A stretch of DNA of 64,000 nt from Orychophragmus violaceus (Eukaryota > Streptophyta > Magnoliopsida > Brassicales > Brassicaceae), in NCBI GenBank assembly GCA_030180135.1, contig CM058230.1:21164067-21228066 (forward strand), in the 5' to 3' direction. A program made the translations under genes and the position numbers. A model generated the notes under the pieces. That model was not told where the DNA came from, ran no database searches, and saw nothing but the letters and a program-made list of their open reading frames with translations. Of this stretch, positions 10,722 through 25,624 are shown piece by piece (positions within the stretch are counted from its first letter, which is position 1; the number at the start of each line of letters is the position of its first letter).

Positions 10722-13700
10722 GTGGATAGCGTGGGATATATTGTTGATTACCTCATCTTTGAGCCTTGTATAGGGTTTATGGACTTGCCTACGGTAATAC
10801 ATAAGGTTAGGTTTAAAAACAAGTTTCATACTTCCACATATCTTTTTATCAAACGGTTTTCATTTTTTTATTACAAAGCAAATAAAAACCCTAATAAAAT
10901 TCAAAAAAGATCCAACTAACTACAAATTCAGGTCCAACATGCTTCAAAAGTCCGCCCAACTAGACAAAAAAACAAGTTACATACATCCACATACTGTTGG
11001 ATATGGGTTTAGCACCCATCCAAAGCCCATTGGAAATCTTGTTAATCAACCATATCCATCTCGGCCCAAGAAGACAAGCCCGCTAAGGAGTCAATGGTCC
11101 AAAAGAATGTAACTTCGCACACTAGGCCAGGATGGTCAATGCTTTGAATTGATCATCAACAAATATAGTATTTATTAAAACTAAACAAATATTTTTTTTT
11201 AAACCATTATTCTCATTTAAAACAAACCCATCAATATATTCTACAAACCCACTTCAAATATGATTTCAAGCCGGGTGTCAGACTGTCAGCTAAGAAAGTA
11301 AAAAAAAACAACTTCATAATCATTCTAGATGAAAACGTTTTTGTTTTTCAATCTGTGGATAGCGTGGGATATATTGTTGATTACCTCATCTTTGAGCCTT
11401 GTATAGGGTTTATGGACTTGCCTACGGTAATACATAAGGTTAGGTTTAAAAACAAGTTCCATACTTCCACATATCTTTTTATCAAACGGTTTTCATTTTT
11501 TTTTTAATTACAAAGCAAAAAAAAAACCCTAATAAAATTCAAAAAAGATCCGACTAACTACAAATTCAGGTCCAACATGCTTCAAAAGTCCGCCCAACTA
11601 AACAAAAAACAAGTTACATACATCCACATACTGTTGGATATGGGTTTAGCACCCATCCAAAACCCATTGGAAATCTTGTTAAGCAACCATATCCATCTCG
11701 GCCCAAGAGGACAAGCCCGCTAAGGAGTCAATGGTCCAAAAGGATGTAACTTCCCACACTAGGCCAGGATGGTCAATGTTTTGAATTGATCATCAACAAA
11801 TTTAGTATTTATTAAAACTAAACAAATCTTTTTTTTAAACCATTATTCTCATTTAAAACAAACTCATCAATATATTCTACAAAGCCACTTCAAATATGAT
11901 TTCAAGCCGGGTGTCAGACTGTCAGCTAAGAAAGTAAAAAAAAAAACATCATAATCATTCTAGATGAAAACGTTTTTGTTTTTCAATCTGTGGATAGCGT
12001 GGGATATATTGTTGATTACCTCATCTTTGAGCCTTGTATAGGGTTTATGGACTTGCCTACGGTAATACATAAGGTTAGGTTTAAAAACAAGTTTCATACT
12101 TCCACATATATTTATATCAAACGGTTTTCATTTTTTTATTACAAAGCAAATAAAAACCCTAATAAAATTCAAAAAAGATCCAACTAACTACAAATTCAGG
12201 TCCAACATGCTTCAAAAGTCCGCCCAACTAGACAAAAAACAAGTTACATACATCCACATACTGTTTGATATGGGTTTAACACCCATCCAAAGCCCATTGG
12301 AAATCTTGTTAATCAACCATATCCATCTCGGCCCAAGAGGACAAACCCGCTAAGGAGTCAATGGTTCAAAAGGATGTAACTTCGCACACTAGGCCAGGAT
12401 GGTCAATGTTTTGAATTGATCATCAACAAATTTAGTATTTATTAAAGCTAAACAAATTTTTTTTTTAAACCATTGTTCTCATTTTAAACAAACTCATCAA
12501 TATATTCTACAAACCCACTTCAAATATGATTTCAAGCCGGGTGTCAGACTGTCAGCTAAGAAAGTAAAAAAAAAACATCATAATCATTCTAGATGAAAAC
12601 GTTTTTGTTTTTCAATCTGTGGATAGCGTGGAATATATTGTTGATTACCTCATCTTTGAGCCTTGTTTAGGGTTTATGGACTTGCCTACGGTAATACATA
12701 AGGTTAGGTTTAAAAACAAGTTCCATACTTCCACATATGTTTTTATCAAACGATTTTCATTTTTTTTATTACAAAGCAAATAAAAACCCTAATAAAATTA
12801 AAAAAAGATCCAACTAACTACAAATTCAGGTCCAACGTGCTTCAAAAGTCCACCCAACTAGACAAAAAAACAAGTTACATACATCCACATACTGTTGGAT
12901 ATGGGTTTAGCACCCATCCAAAGCCCATTGGAAATCTTGTTAATCAACCATATCCATCTCGGCCCAAGAGGACAAACCCGCTAAGGAGTCAATGGTCCAA
13001 AAGGATGTAACTTCGCACAATAGGCCAGGATGGTCAATGCTTTGAATTGATCATCAACAAATATAGTATTTATTAAAACTAAACAAATCTTTTTTTTTAA
13101 ACCATTGTTCTCATTTAAAACAAACCCATCAATATATTCTACCAACTCACTTCAAATATGATTTCAAGCCGGGAGTCAGACTGTCAGCTAAGAAAGTAAA
13201 AAAAAATATCATAATCATTATAGATGAAAACGTTTTTGTTTTTCAATCTGTGGATAGCGTGGGATATATTGTTGATTTCCTCATCTTTGAGCCTTGTATA
13301 GGGTTTATGGACTTGCCTACGGTAATACATAAGGTTAGGTTTAAAAACAAGTTTCATACTTCCACATATCTTTTTATCAAACGGTTTTCATTTTTTTATT
13401 ACAAAGCAAAAAAAACCGTAATAAATTCAAAAAAGATCCGACTAACTAAAAATTCAGGTCCAACATGCTTCAAAAGTCCGCCCAACTAGACAAAAAACAA
13501 GTTACATACATCCACATACTGTTGGATATGGGTTTAGCACCCATCCAAAGCCCATTGGAAATCTTGTTAATCAACCATATCCATCTCGGCCCAAGAGGAC
13601 AAGCCCGCGAAGGAGTCAATGGTCCAAAAGGATGTAACTTCGCACACTAGGCCATGATGGTCAATGTTTTGAATTGATCATCAACAAATTTAGTATTTAT

Positions 13701-16099
13701 TAAAACTAAACAAATTTTTTTTTTAAACCATTGTTCTCATTTTAAACAAACCCATCAATATATTCTACAAACCCACTTCAAATATGATTTCAAGCCGGGT
13801 GTCAGACTGTCAGCTAAGAAAGTAAAAAAAAACATCATAATCATTCTAGATGAAAACGTTTTTGTTTTTCAATCTGTGGATAGCGTGGGATATATTGTTG
13901 ATTACCTCATCTTTGAGCCTTGTATAGGGTTTATGGACTTGCCTACGGTAATACATAAGGTTAGGTTTAAAAACAAGTTCCATACTTCCACATATCTTTT
14001 TATCAAACGGTTTTCATTTTTTTTTATTACAAAGCAAATAAAAACCCTAATAAAATTCAAAAAAGATCCAACTAACTACAAATCCAGGTCCAATATGCTT
14101 CAAAAGTCCGCCCAACTAGACAAAAAACAAGTTACATACATCCACATTCTGTTGGATATGGGTTTAGCACCCATCCAAAGCCCATTGGAAATATTGTTAA
14201 TCAACCATATCCATCTCCAGGGCTGTTCCAGCCTTATCATAAGTCGTAAGCGAAATTAAAAAAATGTGTCTTTTTAAAAAAAACTCAACGTCATAATAAA
14301 TTTTACTCACATACCTTTCTGATTCTGAATCACGAATCACAAACAAAAAATCTATTTTCAAAGTTTTAAAAACTCTATGAAAAAATAACATAACAAAAAA
14401 AATTCTATGGTTCATTGTCTGAAGTGGGCCTTAAAATTTTGGGCTATAATTCAGTTAAAAAAAAAAACTGGACATAAGCGACCGAAAAAGAAAAATGGAC
14501 ATAAGCGACCGCGTATGTGGCTTATGCGACGGGCCGGGCCTGTCCATCTCGGCCCAAGAGGACAAGCCCGCTAATGAGTCAATGGTCCAAAAGGATGTAA
14601 CTTCGCACACTAGGCCAAGATGGTCAATGCTTTGGATTGATCATCAACAAATATAGTATTTATTAAAACTAAACAAATATTTTTTTTTAAACCATTATTC
14701 TCATTTAAAACAAACTCATCAATATATTCTACAAAACCACTTCAAATATGATTTCAAGCCGGGTGTTAGACTGTCAGCTAAGAAAGTAAAAAAAAACATC
14801 ATAATCATTCTAGATGAAAACGTTTTTGTTTTTCAATCTGTGGATAGCGTGGGATATATTGTTGATTACCTCATCTTTGAGCCTTGTATAGGGTTTATGG
14901 ACTTGCCTACGGTAATACATAAGGTTAGGTTTAAAAACAGGTTTCATACTTCCACATATCTTTTTATCAAACGGTTTTCATTTTTTTATTACAGAGCAAA
15001 TAAAAACCCTAATAAAATTCAAAAAAGATCCAACTAACTACAAATTCAGGTCCAACATGCTTCAAAAGTCCACCCAACTAGACAAAAAACAAGTTACATA
15101 CATCCACATACTGTTGGATATGGGTTTAGCACCCATCCAAAGCCCATTGGAAATCTTGTTAATCAACCATATCCATCTCGGCCCAAGAGGACAAGTCCGC
15201 TAAGGAGTCAATGGTCCAAAAGGATGTAACTTCGCACACTAGGCCAGGATGGTCAATGCTTTGAATTGATCATCAACAAATATAGTATTTATTAAAACTA
15301 AACAAATCTTTTTTTTTTAAACCATTGTTCTCATTTAAAACAAACCCATCAATATATTCTACAAACCCACTTCAAATATGATTTCAAGCGGGGTGTCAGA
15401 CTGTCAGCTAAGAAAGTAAAAAAAAACCATCATAATCATTCTAGATGAAAACATTTTTGTTTTTCAATCTGTGGATAGCGTGGGATATATTGTTGGTTAT
15501 CTCATCTTTGAGCCTTGTATATGGTTTATGGACTTGCCTACGGTAATACATAAGGGTAGGTTTAAAAACAAGTTCCATACTTCCACATATCTTTTTATCA
15601 AACGGTTTCCATTTTTTTTATTACAAAGCAAATAAAAACCATAATAAAATTCAAAAAAAATCCGACTAACTACAAATTCAGGTCCAACATGCTTCAAAAG
15701 TCTGCCCAACTAGACAAAAACAAGTTACATACATCCACATACTATTGGATATAGGTTTAGCACCCATCCAAAGCCCATTGGAAATCTTGTTAATCAACCA
15801 TATCCATTTCGGCCCAAGAGGACAAGTCCGCTAAGGAGTCAATGGTCCAAAAGGATGTAACTTCGCACACTAGGCCATGATGGTCAATGCTTTGAATTGA
15901 TCATCAACAAATTTAGTATTTATTAAAACTAAACAATTTTTTTTTTAAACCATTGTTCTCATTTAAAACAAACCCATCAATATATTCTACAAACCCACTT
16001 CAAATATGATTTCAAGCCGGGTGTCAGACTGTCAGCTAAGAAAGTAAAAAAAAAAACATCATAATCATTCTAGATGAAAACGTTTTTGTTTTTCAATCT
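10722..16099. repeat. Higher-order repeat block A (eight monomer types, 5.38 kb)
   Basis: Eight consecutive monomers, each with its own diagnostic variants: type 2 (ordinary), type 3 ('aacttcataatc'), type 4 ('atatatttatatcaaa'), type 5 ('gtggaatatattg'), type 6 ('aaaaccgtaataa'), type 7 (MITE-bearing), type 8 ('aaaacaggtttcat', 'ttacagagc') and type 9 ('gttggttatctcat', 'aaccataataa'). The same order recurs in the following blocks. Confidence 0.8.
14218..14542. mobile_element. hAT-type MITE, copy 1, with 8-bp target duplication
   Basis: A ~325-bp non-coding insert begins CAGGGCTG and ends GGGCCTG; its ends are short imperfect inverted repeats (CAGGGC against CAGGCC). It is flanked by TCCATCTC at 14210-14217 and 14543-14550. 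An 8-bp duplication and CAGG termini are hAT characters. The interior contains 'ggacataagcgaccg' twice. No transposase is encoded. Confidence 0.85.
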
Positions 16100-19000
16100 G
16101 TGGATAGCGTGGGATATATTGTTGATTACCTCATCTTTGAGCCTTGTATAGGGTTTATGGACTTGCCTACGGTAATACATAAGGTTAGGTTTAAAAACAA
16201 GTTTCATACTTCCACATATCTTTTTATCAAACGGTTTTCATTTTTTTATTACAAAGCAAATAAAAACCCTAATAAAATTCAAAAAAGATCCAACTAACTA
16301 CAAATTCAGGTCCAACATGCTTCAAAAGTCCGCCCAACTAGACAAAAAAACAAGTTACATACATCCACATACTGTTGGATATGGGTTTAGCACCCATCCA
16401 AAGCCCATTGGAAATCTTGTTAATCAACCATATCCATCTCGGCCCAAGAAGACAAGCCCGCTAAGGAGTCAATGGTCCAAAAGAATGTAACTTCGCACAC
16501 TAGGCCAGGATGGTCAATGCTTTGAATTGATCATCAACAAATATAGTATTTATTAAAACTAAACAAATATTTTTTTTTAAACCATTATTCTCATTTAAAA
16601 CAAACCCATCAATATATTCTACAAACCCACTTCAAATATGATTTCAAGCCGGGTGTCAGACTGTCAGCTAAGAAAGTAAAAAAAAAACAACTTCATAATC
16701 ATTCTAGATGAAAACGTTTTTGTTTTTCAATCTGTGGATAGCGTGGGATATATTGTTGATTACCTCATCTTTGAGCCTTGTATAGGGTTTATGGACTTGC
16801 CTACGGTAATACATAAGGTTAGGTTTAAAAACAAGTTCCATACTTCCACATATCTTTTTATCAAACGGTTTTCATTTTTTTTTTAATTACAAAGCAAAAA
16901 AAAACCCTAATAAAATTCAAAAAAGATCCGACTAACTACAAATTCAGGTCCAACATGCTTCAAAAGTCCGCCCAACTAAACAAAAAACAAGTTACATACA
17001 TCCACATACTGTTGGATATGGGTTTAGCACCCATCCAAAACCCATTGGAAATCTTGTTAAGCAACCATATCCATCTCGGCCCAAGAGGACAAGCCCGCTA
17101 AGGAGTCAATGGTCCAAAAGGATGTAACTTCCCACACTAGGACAGGATGGTCAATGTTTTGAATTGATCATCAACAAATTTAGTATTTATTAAAACTAAA
17201 CAAATATTTTTTTTAAACCATTGTTCTCATTTAAAACAAACCCATCAATATATTCTACCAACTCACTTCAAATATGATTTCAAGCCGGGAGTCAGACTGT
17301 CAGCTAAGAAAGTAAAAAAAAATATCATAATCATTATAGATGAAAACGTTTTTGTTTTTCAATCTGTGGATAGCGTGGGATATATTGTTGATTTCCTCAT
17401 CTTTGAGCCTTGTATAGGGTTTATGGACTTGCCTACGGTAATACATAAGGTTAGGTTTAAAAACAAGTTTCATACTTCCACATATCTTTTTATCAAACGG
17501 TTTTCATTTTTTTATTACAAAGCAAAAAAAACCGTAATAAATTCAAAAAAGATCCGACTAACTAAAAATTCAGGTCCAACATGCTTCAAAAGTCCGCCCA
17601 ACTAGACAAAAAACAAGTTACATACATCCACATACTGTTGGATATGGGTTTAGCACCCATCCAAAGCCCATTGGAAATCTTGTTAATCAACCATATCCAT
17701 CTCGGCCCAAGAGGACAAGCCCGCGAAGGAGTCAATGGTCCAAAAGGATGTAACTTCGCACACTAGGCCATGATGGTCAATGTTTTGAATTGATCATCAA
17801 CAAATTTAGTATTTATTAAAACTAAACAAATTTTTTTTTAAACCATTGTTCTCATTTTATACAAACCCATCAATATATTCTACAAACCCACTTCAAATAT
17901 GATTTCAAGCCGGGTGTCAGACTGTCAGCTAAGAAAGTAAAAAAAAACATCATAATCATTCTAGATGAAAACGTTTTTGTTTTTCAATCTGTGGATAGCG
18001 TGGGATATATTGTTGATTACCTCATCTTTGAGCCTTGTATAGGGTTTATGGACTTGCCTACGGTAATACATAAGGTTAGGTTTAAAAACAAGTTCCATAC
18101 TTCCACATATCTTTTTATCAAACGGTTTTCATTTTTTTTTATTACAAAGCAAATAAAAACCCTAATAAAATTCAAAAAAGATCCAACTAACTACAAATCC
18201 AGGTCCAATATGCTTCAAAAGTCCGCCCAACTAGACAAAAAACAAGTTACATACATCCACATTCTGTTGGATATGGGTTTAGCACCCATCCAAAGCCCAT
18301 TGGAAATATTGTTAATCAACCATATCCATCTCCAGGGCTGTTCCAGCCTTATCATAAGTCGTAAGCGAAATTAAAAAAATGTGTCTTTTTAAAAAAAACT
18401 CAACGTCATAATAAATTTTACTCACATACCTTTCTGATTCTGAATCACGAATCACAAACAAAAAATCTATTTTCAAAGTTTTAAAAACTCTATGAAAAAA
18501 TAACATAACAAAAAAAATTCTATGGTTCATTGTCTGAAGTGGGCCTTAAAATTTTGGGCTATAATTCAGTTAAAAAAAAAAACTGGACATAAGCGACCGA
18601 AAAAGAAAAATGGACATAAGCGACCGCGTATGTGGCTTATGCGACGGGCCGGGCCTGTCCATCTCGGCCCAAGAGGACAAGCCCGCTAATGAGTCAATGG
18701 TCCAAAAGGATGTAACTTCGCACACTAGGCCAAGATGGTCAATGCTTTGGATTGATCATCAACAAATATAGTATTTATTAAAACTAAACAAATATTATTT
18801 TTTAAACCATTATTCTCATTTAAAACAAACTCATCAATATATTCTACAAAACCACTTCAAATATGATTTCAAGCCGGGTGTTAGACTGTCAGCTAAGAAA
18901 GTAAAAAAAACATCATAATCATTCTAGATGAAAACGTTTTTGTTTTTCAATCTGTGGATAGCGTGGGATATATTGTTGATTACCTCATCTTTGAGCCTTG

Positions 19001-20212
19001 TATAGGGTTTATGGACTTGCCTACGGTAATACATAAGGTTAGGTTTAAAAACAGGTTTCATACTTCCACATATCTTTTTATCAAACGGTTTTCATTTTTT
19101 TATTACAGAGCAAATAAAAACCCTAATAAAATTCAAAAAAGATCCAACTAACTACAAATTCAGGTCCAACATGCTTCAAAAGTCCACCCAACTAGACAAA
19201 AAACAAGTTACATACATCCACATACTGTTGGATATGGGTTTAGCACCCATCCAAAGCCCATTGGAAATCTTGTTAATCAACCATATCCATCTCGGCCCAA
19301 GAGGACAAGTCCGCTAAGGAGTCAATGGTCCAAAAGGATGTAACTTCGCACACTAGGCCAGGATGGTCAATGCTTTGAATTGATCATCAACAAATATAGT
19401 ATTTATTAAAACTAAACAAATCTTTTTTTTTAAACCATTGTTCTCATTTAAAACAAACCCATCAATATATTCTACAAACCCACTTCAAATATGATTTCAA
19501 GCGGGGTGTCAGACTGTCAGCTAAGAAAGTAAAAAAAAACCATCATAATCATTCTAGATGAAAACATTTTTGTTTTTCAATCTGTGGATAGCGTGGGATA
19601 TATTGTTGGTTATCTCATCTTTGAGCCTTGTATATGGTTTATGGACTTGCCTACGGTAATACATAAGGGTAGGTTTAAAAACAAGTTCCATACTTCCACA
19701 TATCTTTTTATCAAACGGTTTCCATTTTTTTTATTACAAAGCAAATAAAAACCATAATAAAATTCAAAAAAAATCCGACTAACTACAAATTCAGGTCCAA
19801 CATGCTTCAAAAGTCTGCCCAACTAGACAAAAACAAGTTACATACATCCACATACTATTGGATATAGGTTTAGCACCCATCCAAAGCCCATTGGAAATCT
19901 TGTTAATCAACCATATCCATTTCGGCCCAAGAGGACAAGTCCGCTAAGGAGTCAATGGTCCAAAAGGATGTAACTTCGCACACTAGGCCATGATGGTCAA
20001 TGCTTTGAATTGATCATCAACAAATTTAGTATTTATTAAAACTAAACAATTTTTTTTTTAAACCATTGTTCTCATTTAAAACAAACCCATCAATATATTC
20101 TACAAACCCACTTCAAATATGATTTCAAGCCGGGTGTCAGACTGTCAGCTAAGAAAGTAAAAAAAAAAACATCATAATCATTCTAGATGAAAACGTTTTT
20201 GTTTTTCAATCT
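16100..20212. repeat. Higher-order repeat block B (six monomers, 4.11 kb)
   Basis: Carries types 2, 3, 6, 7 (with MITE), 8 and 9 in the order of block A but lacks types 4 and 5. The difference of about 1.26 kb from block A equals two monomers, as expected from unequal crossing-over or a replication slip. Confidence 0.78.
18333..18657. mobile_element. hAT-type MITE, copy 2
   Basis: Same element, same insertion point in the monomer and same TCCATCTC flanks as copy 1. It was therefore copied together with its satellite unit rather than inserted anew. Confidence 0.85.
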
Positions 20213-23200
20213 GTGGATAGCGTGGGATATATTGTTGATTACCTCATCTTTGAGCCTTGTATAGGGTTTATGGACTTGCCTACGGTAATACATAAGGTTA
20301 GGTTTAAAAACAAGTTTCATACTTCCACATATCTTTTTATCAAACGGTTTTCATTTTTTTATTACAAAGCAAATAAAAACCCTAATAAAATTCAAAAAAG
20401 ATCCAACTAACTACAAATTCAGGTCCAACATGCTTCAAAAGTCCGCCCAACTAGACAAAAAAAACAAGTTACATACATCCACATACTGTTGGATATGGGT
20501 TTAGCACCCATCCAAAGCCCATTGGAAATCTTGTTAATCAACCATATCCATCTCGGCCCAAGAAGACAAGCCCGCTAAGGAGTCAATGGTCCAAAAGAAT
20601 GTAACTTCACACACTAGGCCAGGATGGTCAATGCTTTGAATTGATCATCAACAAATATAGTATTTATTAAAACTAAACAAATATTTTTTTTTAAACCATT
20701 ATTCTCATTTAAAACAAACCCATCAATATATTCTACAAACCCACTTCAAATATGATTTCAAGCCGGGTGTCAGACTGTCAGCTAAGAAAGTAAAAAAAAA
20801 CAACTTCATAATCATTCTAGATGAAAACGTTTTTGTTTTTCAATCTGTGGATAGCGTGGGATATATTGTTGATTACCTCATCTTTGAGCCTTGTATAGGG
20901 TTTATGGACTTGCCTACGGTAATACATAAGGTTAGGTTTAAAAACAAGTTCCATACTTCCACATATCTTTTTATCAAACGGTTTTCATTTTTTTTTTAAT
21001 TACAAAGCAAAAAAAAACCCTAATAAAATTCAAAAAAGATCCGACTAACTACAAATTCAGGTCCAACATGCTTCAAAAGTCCGCCCAACTAAACAAAAAA
21101 CAAGTTACATACATCCACATACTGTTGGATATGGGTTTAGCACCCATCCAAAACCCATTGGAAATCTTGTTAAGCAACCATATCCATCTCGGCCCAAGAG
21201 GACAAGCCCGCTAAGGAGTCAATGGTCCAAAAGGATGTAACTTCCCACACTAGGCCAGGATGGTCAATGTTTTGAATTGATCATCAACAAATTTAGTATT
21301 TATTAAAACTAAACAAATCTTTTTTTTAAACCATTATTCTCATTTAAAACAAACTCATCAATATATTCTACAAAGCCACTTCAAATATGATTTCAAGCCG
21401 GGTGTCAGACTGTCAGCTAAGAAAGTAAAAAAAAAACATCATAATCATTCTAGATGAAAACGTTTTTGTTTTTCAATCTGTGGATAGCGTGGGATATATT
21501 GTTGATTACCTCATCTTTGAGCCTTGTATAGGGTTTATGGACTTGCCTACGGTAATACATAAGGTTAGGTTTAAAAACAAGTTTCATACTTCCACATATA
21601 TTTATATCAAACGGTTTTCATTTTTTTTATTACAAAGCAAATAAAAACCCTAATAAAATTCAAAAAAGATCCAACTAACTACAAATTCAGGTCCAACATG
21701 CTTCAAAAGTCCGCCCAACTAGACAAAAAACAAGTTACATACATCCACATACTGTTTGATATGGGTTTAACACCCATCCAAAGCCCATTGGAAATCTTGT
21801 TAATCAACCATATCCATCTCGGCCCAAGAGGACAAACCCGCTAAGGAGTCAATGGTTCAAAAGGATGTAACTTCGCACACTAGGCCAGGATGGTCAATGT
21901 TTTGAATTGATCATCAACAAATTTAGTATTTATTAAAGCTAAACAAATTTTTTTTTTAAACCATTGTTCTCATTTTAAACAAACTCATCAATATATTCTA
22001 CAAACCCACTTCAAATATGATTTCAAGCCGGGTGTCAGACTGTCAGCTAAGAAAGTAAAAAAAAAACATCATAATCATTCTAGATGAAAACGTTTTTGTT
22101 TTTCAATCTGTGGATAGCGTGGAATATATTGTTGATTACCTCATCTTTGAGCCTTGTTTAGGGTTTATGGACTTGCCTACGGTAATACATAAGGTTAGGT
22201 TTAAAAACAAGTTCCATACTTCCACATATGTTTTTATCAAACGATTTTCATTTTTTTTATTACAAAGCAAATAAAAACCCTAATAAAATTAAAAAAAGAT
22301 CCAACTAACTACAAATTCAGGTCCAACGTGCTTCAAAAGTCCACCCAACTAGACAAAAAAACAAGTTACATACATCCACATACAGTTGGATATGGGTTTA
22401 GCACCCATCCAAAGCCCATTGGAAACTTGTTAATCAACCATATCCATCTCGGCCCAAGAGGACAAACCCGCTAAGGAGTCAATGGTCCAAAAGGATGTAA
22501 CTTCGCACAATAGGCCAGGATGGTCAATGCTTTGAATTGATCATCAACAAATATAGTATTTATTAAAACTAAACAAATCTTTTTTTTTAAACCATTGTTC
22601 TCATTTAAAACAAACCCATCAATATATTCTACCAACTCACTTCAAATATGATTTCAAGCCGGGAGTCAGACTGCCAGCTAAGAAAGTAATAAAAAACATC
22701 ATAATCATTATAGATGAAAACGTTTTTGTTTTTCAATCTGTGGATAGCGTGGGATATATTTTTGATTTCCTCATCTTTGAGCCTTGTATAGGGTTTATGG
22801 ACTTGCCTACGGTAATACATAAGGTTAGGTTTAAAAACAAGTTTCATACTTCCACATATCTTTTTATCAAACGGTTTTCATTTTTTTATTACAAAGCAAA
22901 AAAAACCGTAATAAATTCAAAAAAGATCCGACTAACTAAAAATTCAGGTCCAACATGCTTCAAAAGTCCGCCCAACTAGACAAAAAACAAGTTACATACA
23001 TCCACATACTGTTGGATATGGGTTTAGCACCCATCCAAAGCCCATTGGAAATCTTGATAATCAACCATATCCATCTCGGCCCAAGAGGACAAGCCCGCGA
23101 AGGAGTCAATGGTCCAAAAGGATGTAACTTCGCACACTAGGCCATGATGGTCAATGTTTTGAATTGATCATCAACAAATTTAGTATTTATTAAAACTAAA

Positions 23201-23706
23201 CAAATTTTTTTTTTAAACCATTGTTCTCATTTTAAACAAACCCATCAATATATTCTACAAACCCACTTCAAATATGATTTCAAGCCGGGTGTCAGACTGT
23301 CAGCTAAGAAAGTAAAAAAAAACATCATAATCATTCTAGATGAAAACGTTTTTGTTTTTCAATCTGTGGATAGCGTGGGATATATTGTTGATTACCTCAT
23401 CTTTGAGCCTTGTATAGGGTTTATGGACTTGCCTACGGTAATACATAAGGTTAGGTTTAAAAACAAGTTCCATACTTCCACATATCTTTTTATCAAACGG
23501 TTTTCATTTTTTTTATTACAAAGCAAATAAAAACCCTAATAAAATTCAAAAAAGATCCAACTAACTACAAATCCAGGTCCAATATGCTTCAAAAGTCCGC
23601 CCAACTAGACAAAAAACAAGTTACATACATCCACATTCTGTTGGATATGGGTTTAGCACCCATCCAAAGCCCATTGGAAATATTGTTAATCAACCATATC
23701 CATCTC

Positions 23707-24030
23707 CAGGGCTGTTCCAGCCTTATCATAAGTCGTAAGCGAAATTAAAAAAATGTGTCTTTTTAAAAAAAACTCAACGTCATAATAAATTTTACTCACA
23801 TACCTTTCTGATTCTGAATCACGAATCACAAACAAAAAATCTATTTTCAAAGTTTTAAAAACTCTATGAAAAAATAACATAACAAAAAAAATTCTATGGT
23901 TCATTGTCTGAAGTGGGCCTTAAAATTTTGGGCTATAATTCAGTTAAAAAAAAAACTGGACATAAGCGACCGAAAAAGAAAAATGGACATAAGCGACCGC
24001 GTATGTGGCTTATGCGACGGGCCGGGCCTG
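23707..24030. mobile_element. hAT-type MITE, copy 3
   Basis: Same element and same insertion point with TCCATCTC flanks; one A shorter in an A-run. Confidence 0.85.
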
Positions 24031-25300
24031 TCCATCTCGGCCCAAGAGGACAAGCCCGCTAATGAGTCAATGGTCCAAAAGGATGTAACTTCGCACACTA
24101 GGCCAAGATGGTCAATGCTTTGGATTGATCATCAACAAATATAGTATTTATTAAAACTAAACAAATATTTTTTTTTAAACCATTATTCTCATTTAAAACA
24201 AACTCATCAATATATTCTACAAAACCACTTCAAATATGATTTCAAGCCGGGTGTTAGACTGTCAGCTAAGAAAGTAAAAAAAAAACATCATAATCATTCT
24301 AGATGAAAACGTTTTTGTTTTTCAATCTGTGGATAGCGTGGGATATATTGTTGATTACCTCATCTTTGAGCCTTGTATAGGGTTTATGGACTTGCCTACG
24401 GTAATACATAAGGTTAGGTTTAAAAACAGGTTTCATACTTCCACATATCTTTTTATCAAACGGTTTTCATTTTTTTATTACAGAGCAAATAAAAACCCTA
24501 ATAAAATTCAAAAAAGATCCAACTAACTACAAATTCAGGTCCAACATGCTTCAAAAGTCCACCCAACTAGACAAAAAACAAGTTACATACATCCACATAC
24601 TGTTGGATATGGGTTTAGCACCCATCCAAAGTCCATTGGAAATCTTGTTAATCAACCATATCCATCTCGGCCCAAGAGGACAAGTCCGCTAAGGAGTCAA
24701 TGGTCCAAAAGGATGTAACTTCGCACACTAGGCCAGGATGGTCAATGCTTTGAATTGATCATCAACAAATATAGTATTTATTAAAACTAAACAAATCTTT
24801 TTTTTTAAACCATTGTTCTCATTTAAAACAAACCCATCAATATATTCTACAAACCCACTTCAAATATGATTTCAAGCCGGGTGTCAGACTGTCAGCTAAG
24901 AAAGTAAAAAAAAACATCATAATCATTCTAGATGAAAACGTTTTTGTTTTTCAATCTGTGGATAGCGTGGGATATATTGTTGATTACCTCATCTTTGAGC
25001 CTTGTATAGGGTTTATGGACTTGCCTACGGTAATACATAAGGTTAGGTTTAAAAACAAGTTCCATACTTCCACATATCTTTTTATCAAACGGTTTTCATT
25101 TTTTTTTTATTACAAAGCAAATAAAAACCCTAATAAAATTCAAAAAAGATCCAACTAACTACAAATCCAGGTCCAATATGCTTCAAAAGTCCGCCCAACT
25201 AGACAAAAAACAAGTTACATACATCCACATTCTGTTGGATATGGGTTTAGCACCCATCCAAAGCCCATTGGAAATATTGTTAATCAACCATATCCATCTC

Positions 25301-25624
25301 CAGGGCTGTTCCAGCCTTATCATAAGTCGTAAGCGAAATTAAAAAAATGTGTCTTTTTAAAAAAAACTCAACGTCATAATAAATTTTACTCACATACCTT
25401 TCTGATTCTGAATCACGAATCACAAACAAAAAATCTATTTTCAAAGTTTTAAAAACTCTATGAAAAAATAACATAACAAAAAAAATTCTATGGTTCATTG
25501 TCTGAAGTGGGCCTTAAAATTTTGGGCTATAATTCAGTTAAAAAAAAAAACTGGACATAAGCGACCGAAAAAGAAAAATGGACATAAGCGACCGCGTATG
25601 TGGCTTATGCGACGGGCCGGGCCT
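25301..25624. mobile_element. hAT-type MITE, copy 4
   Basis: Same element and insertion point. It lies 1594 bp after copy 3, two monomers plus one MITE, marking a local duplication of monomer types 7 and 8. Confidence 0.85.
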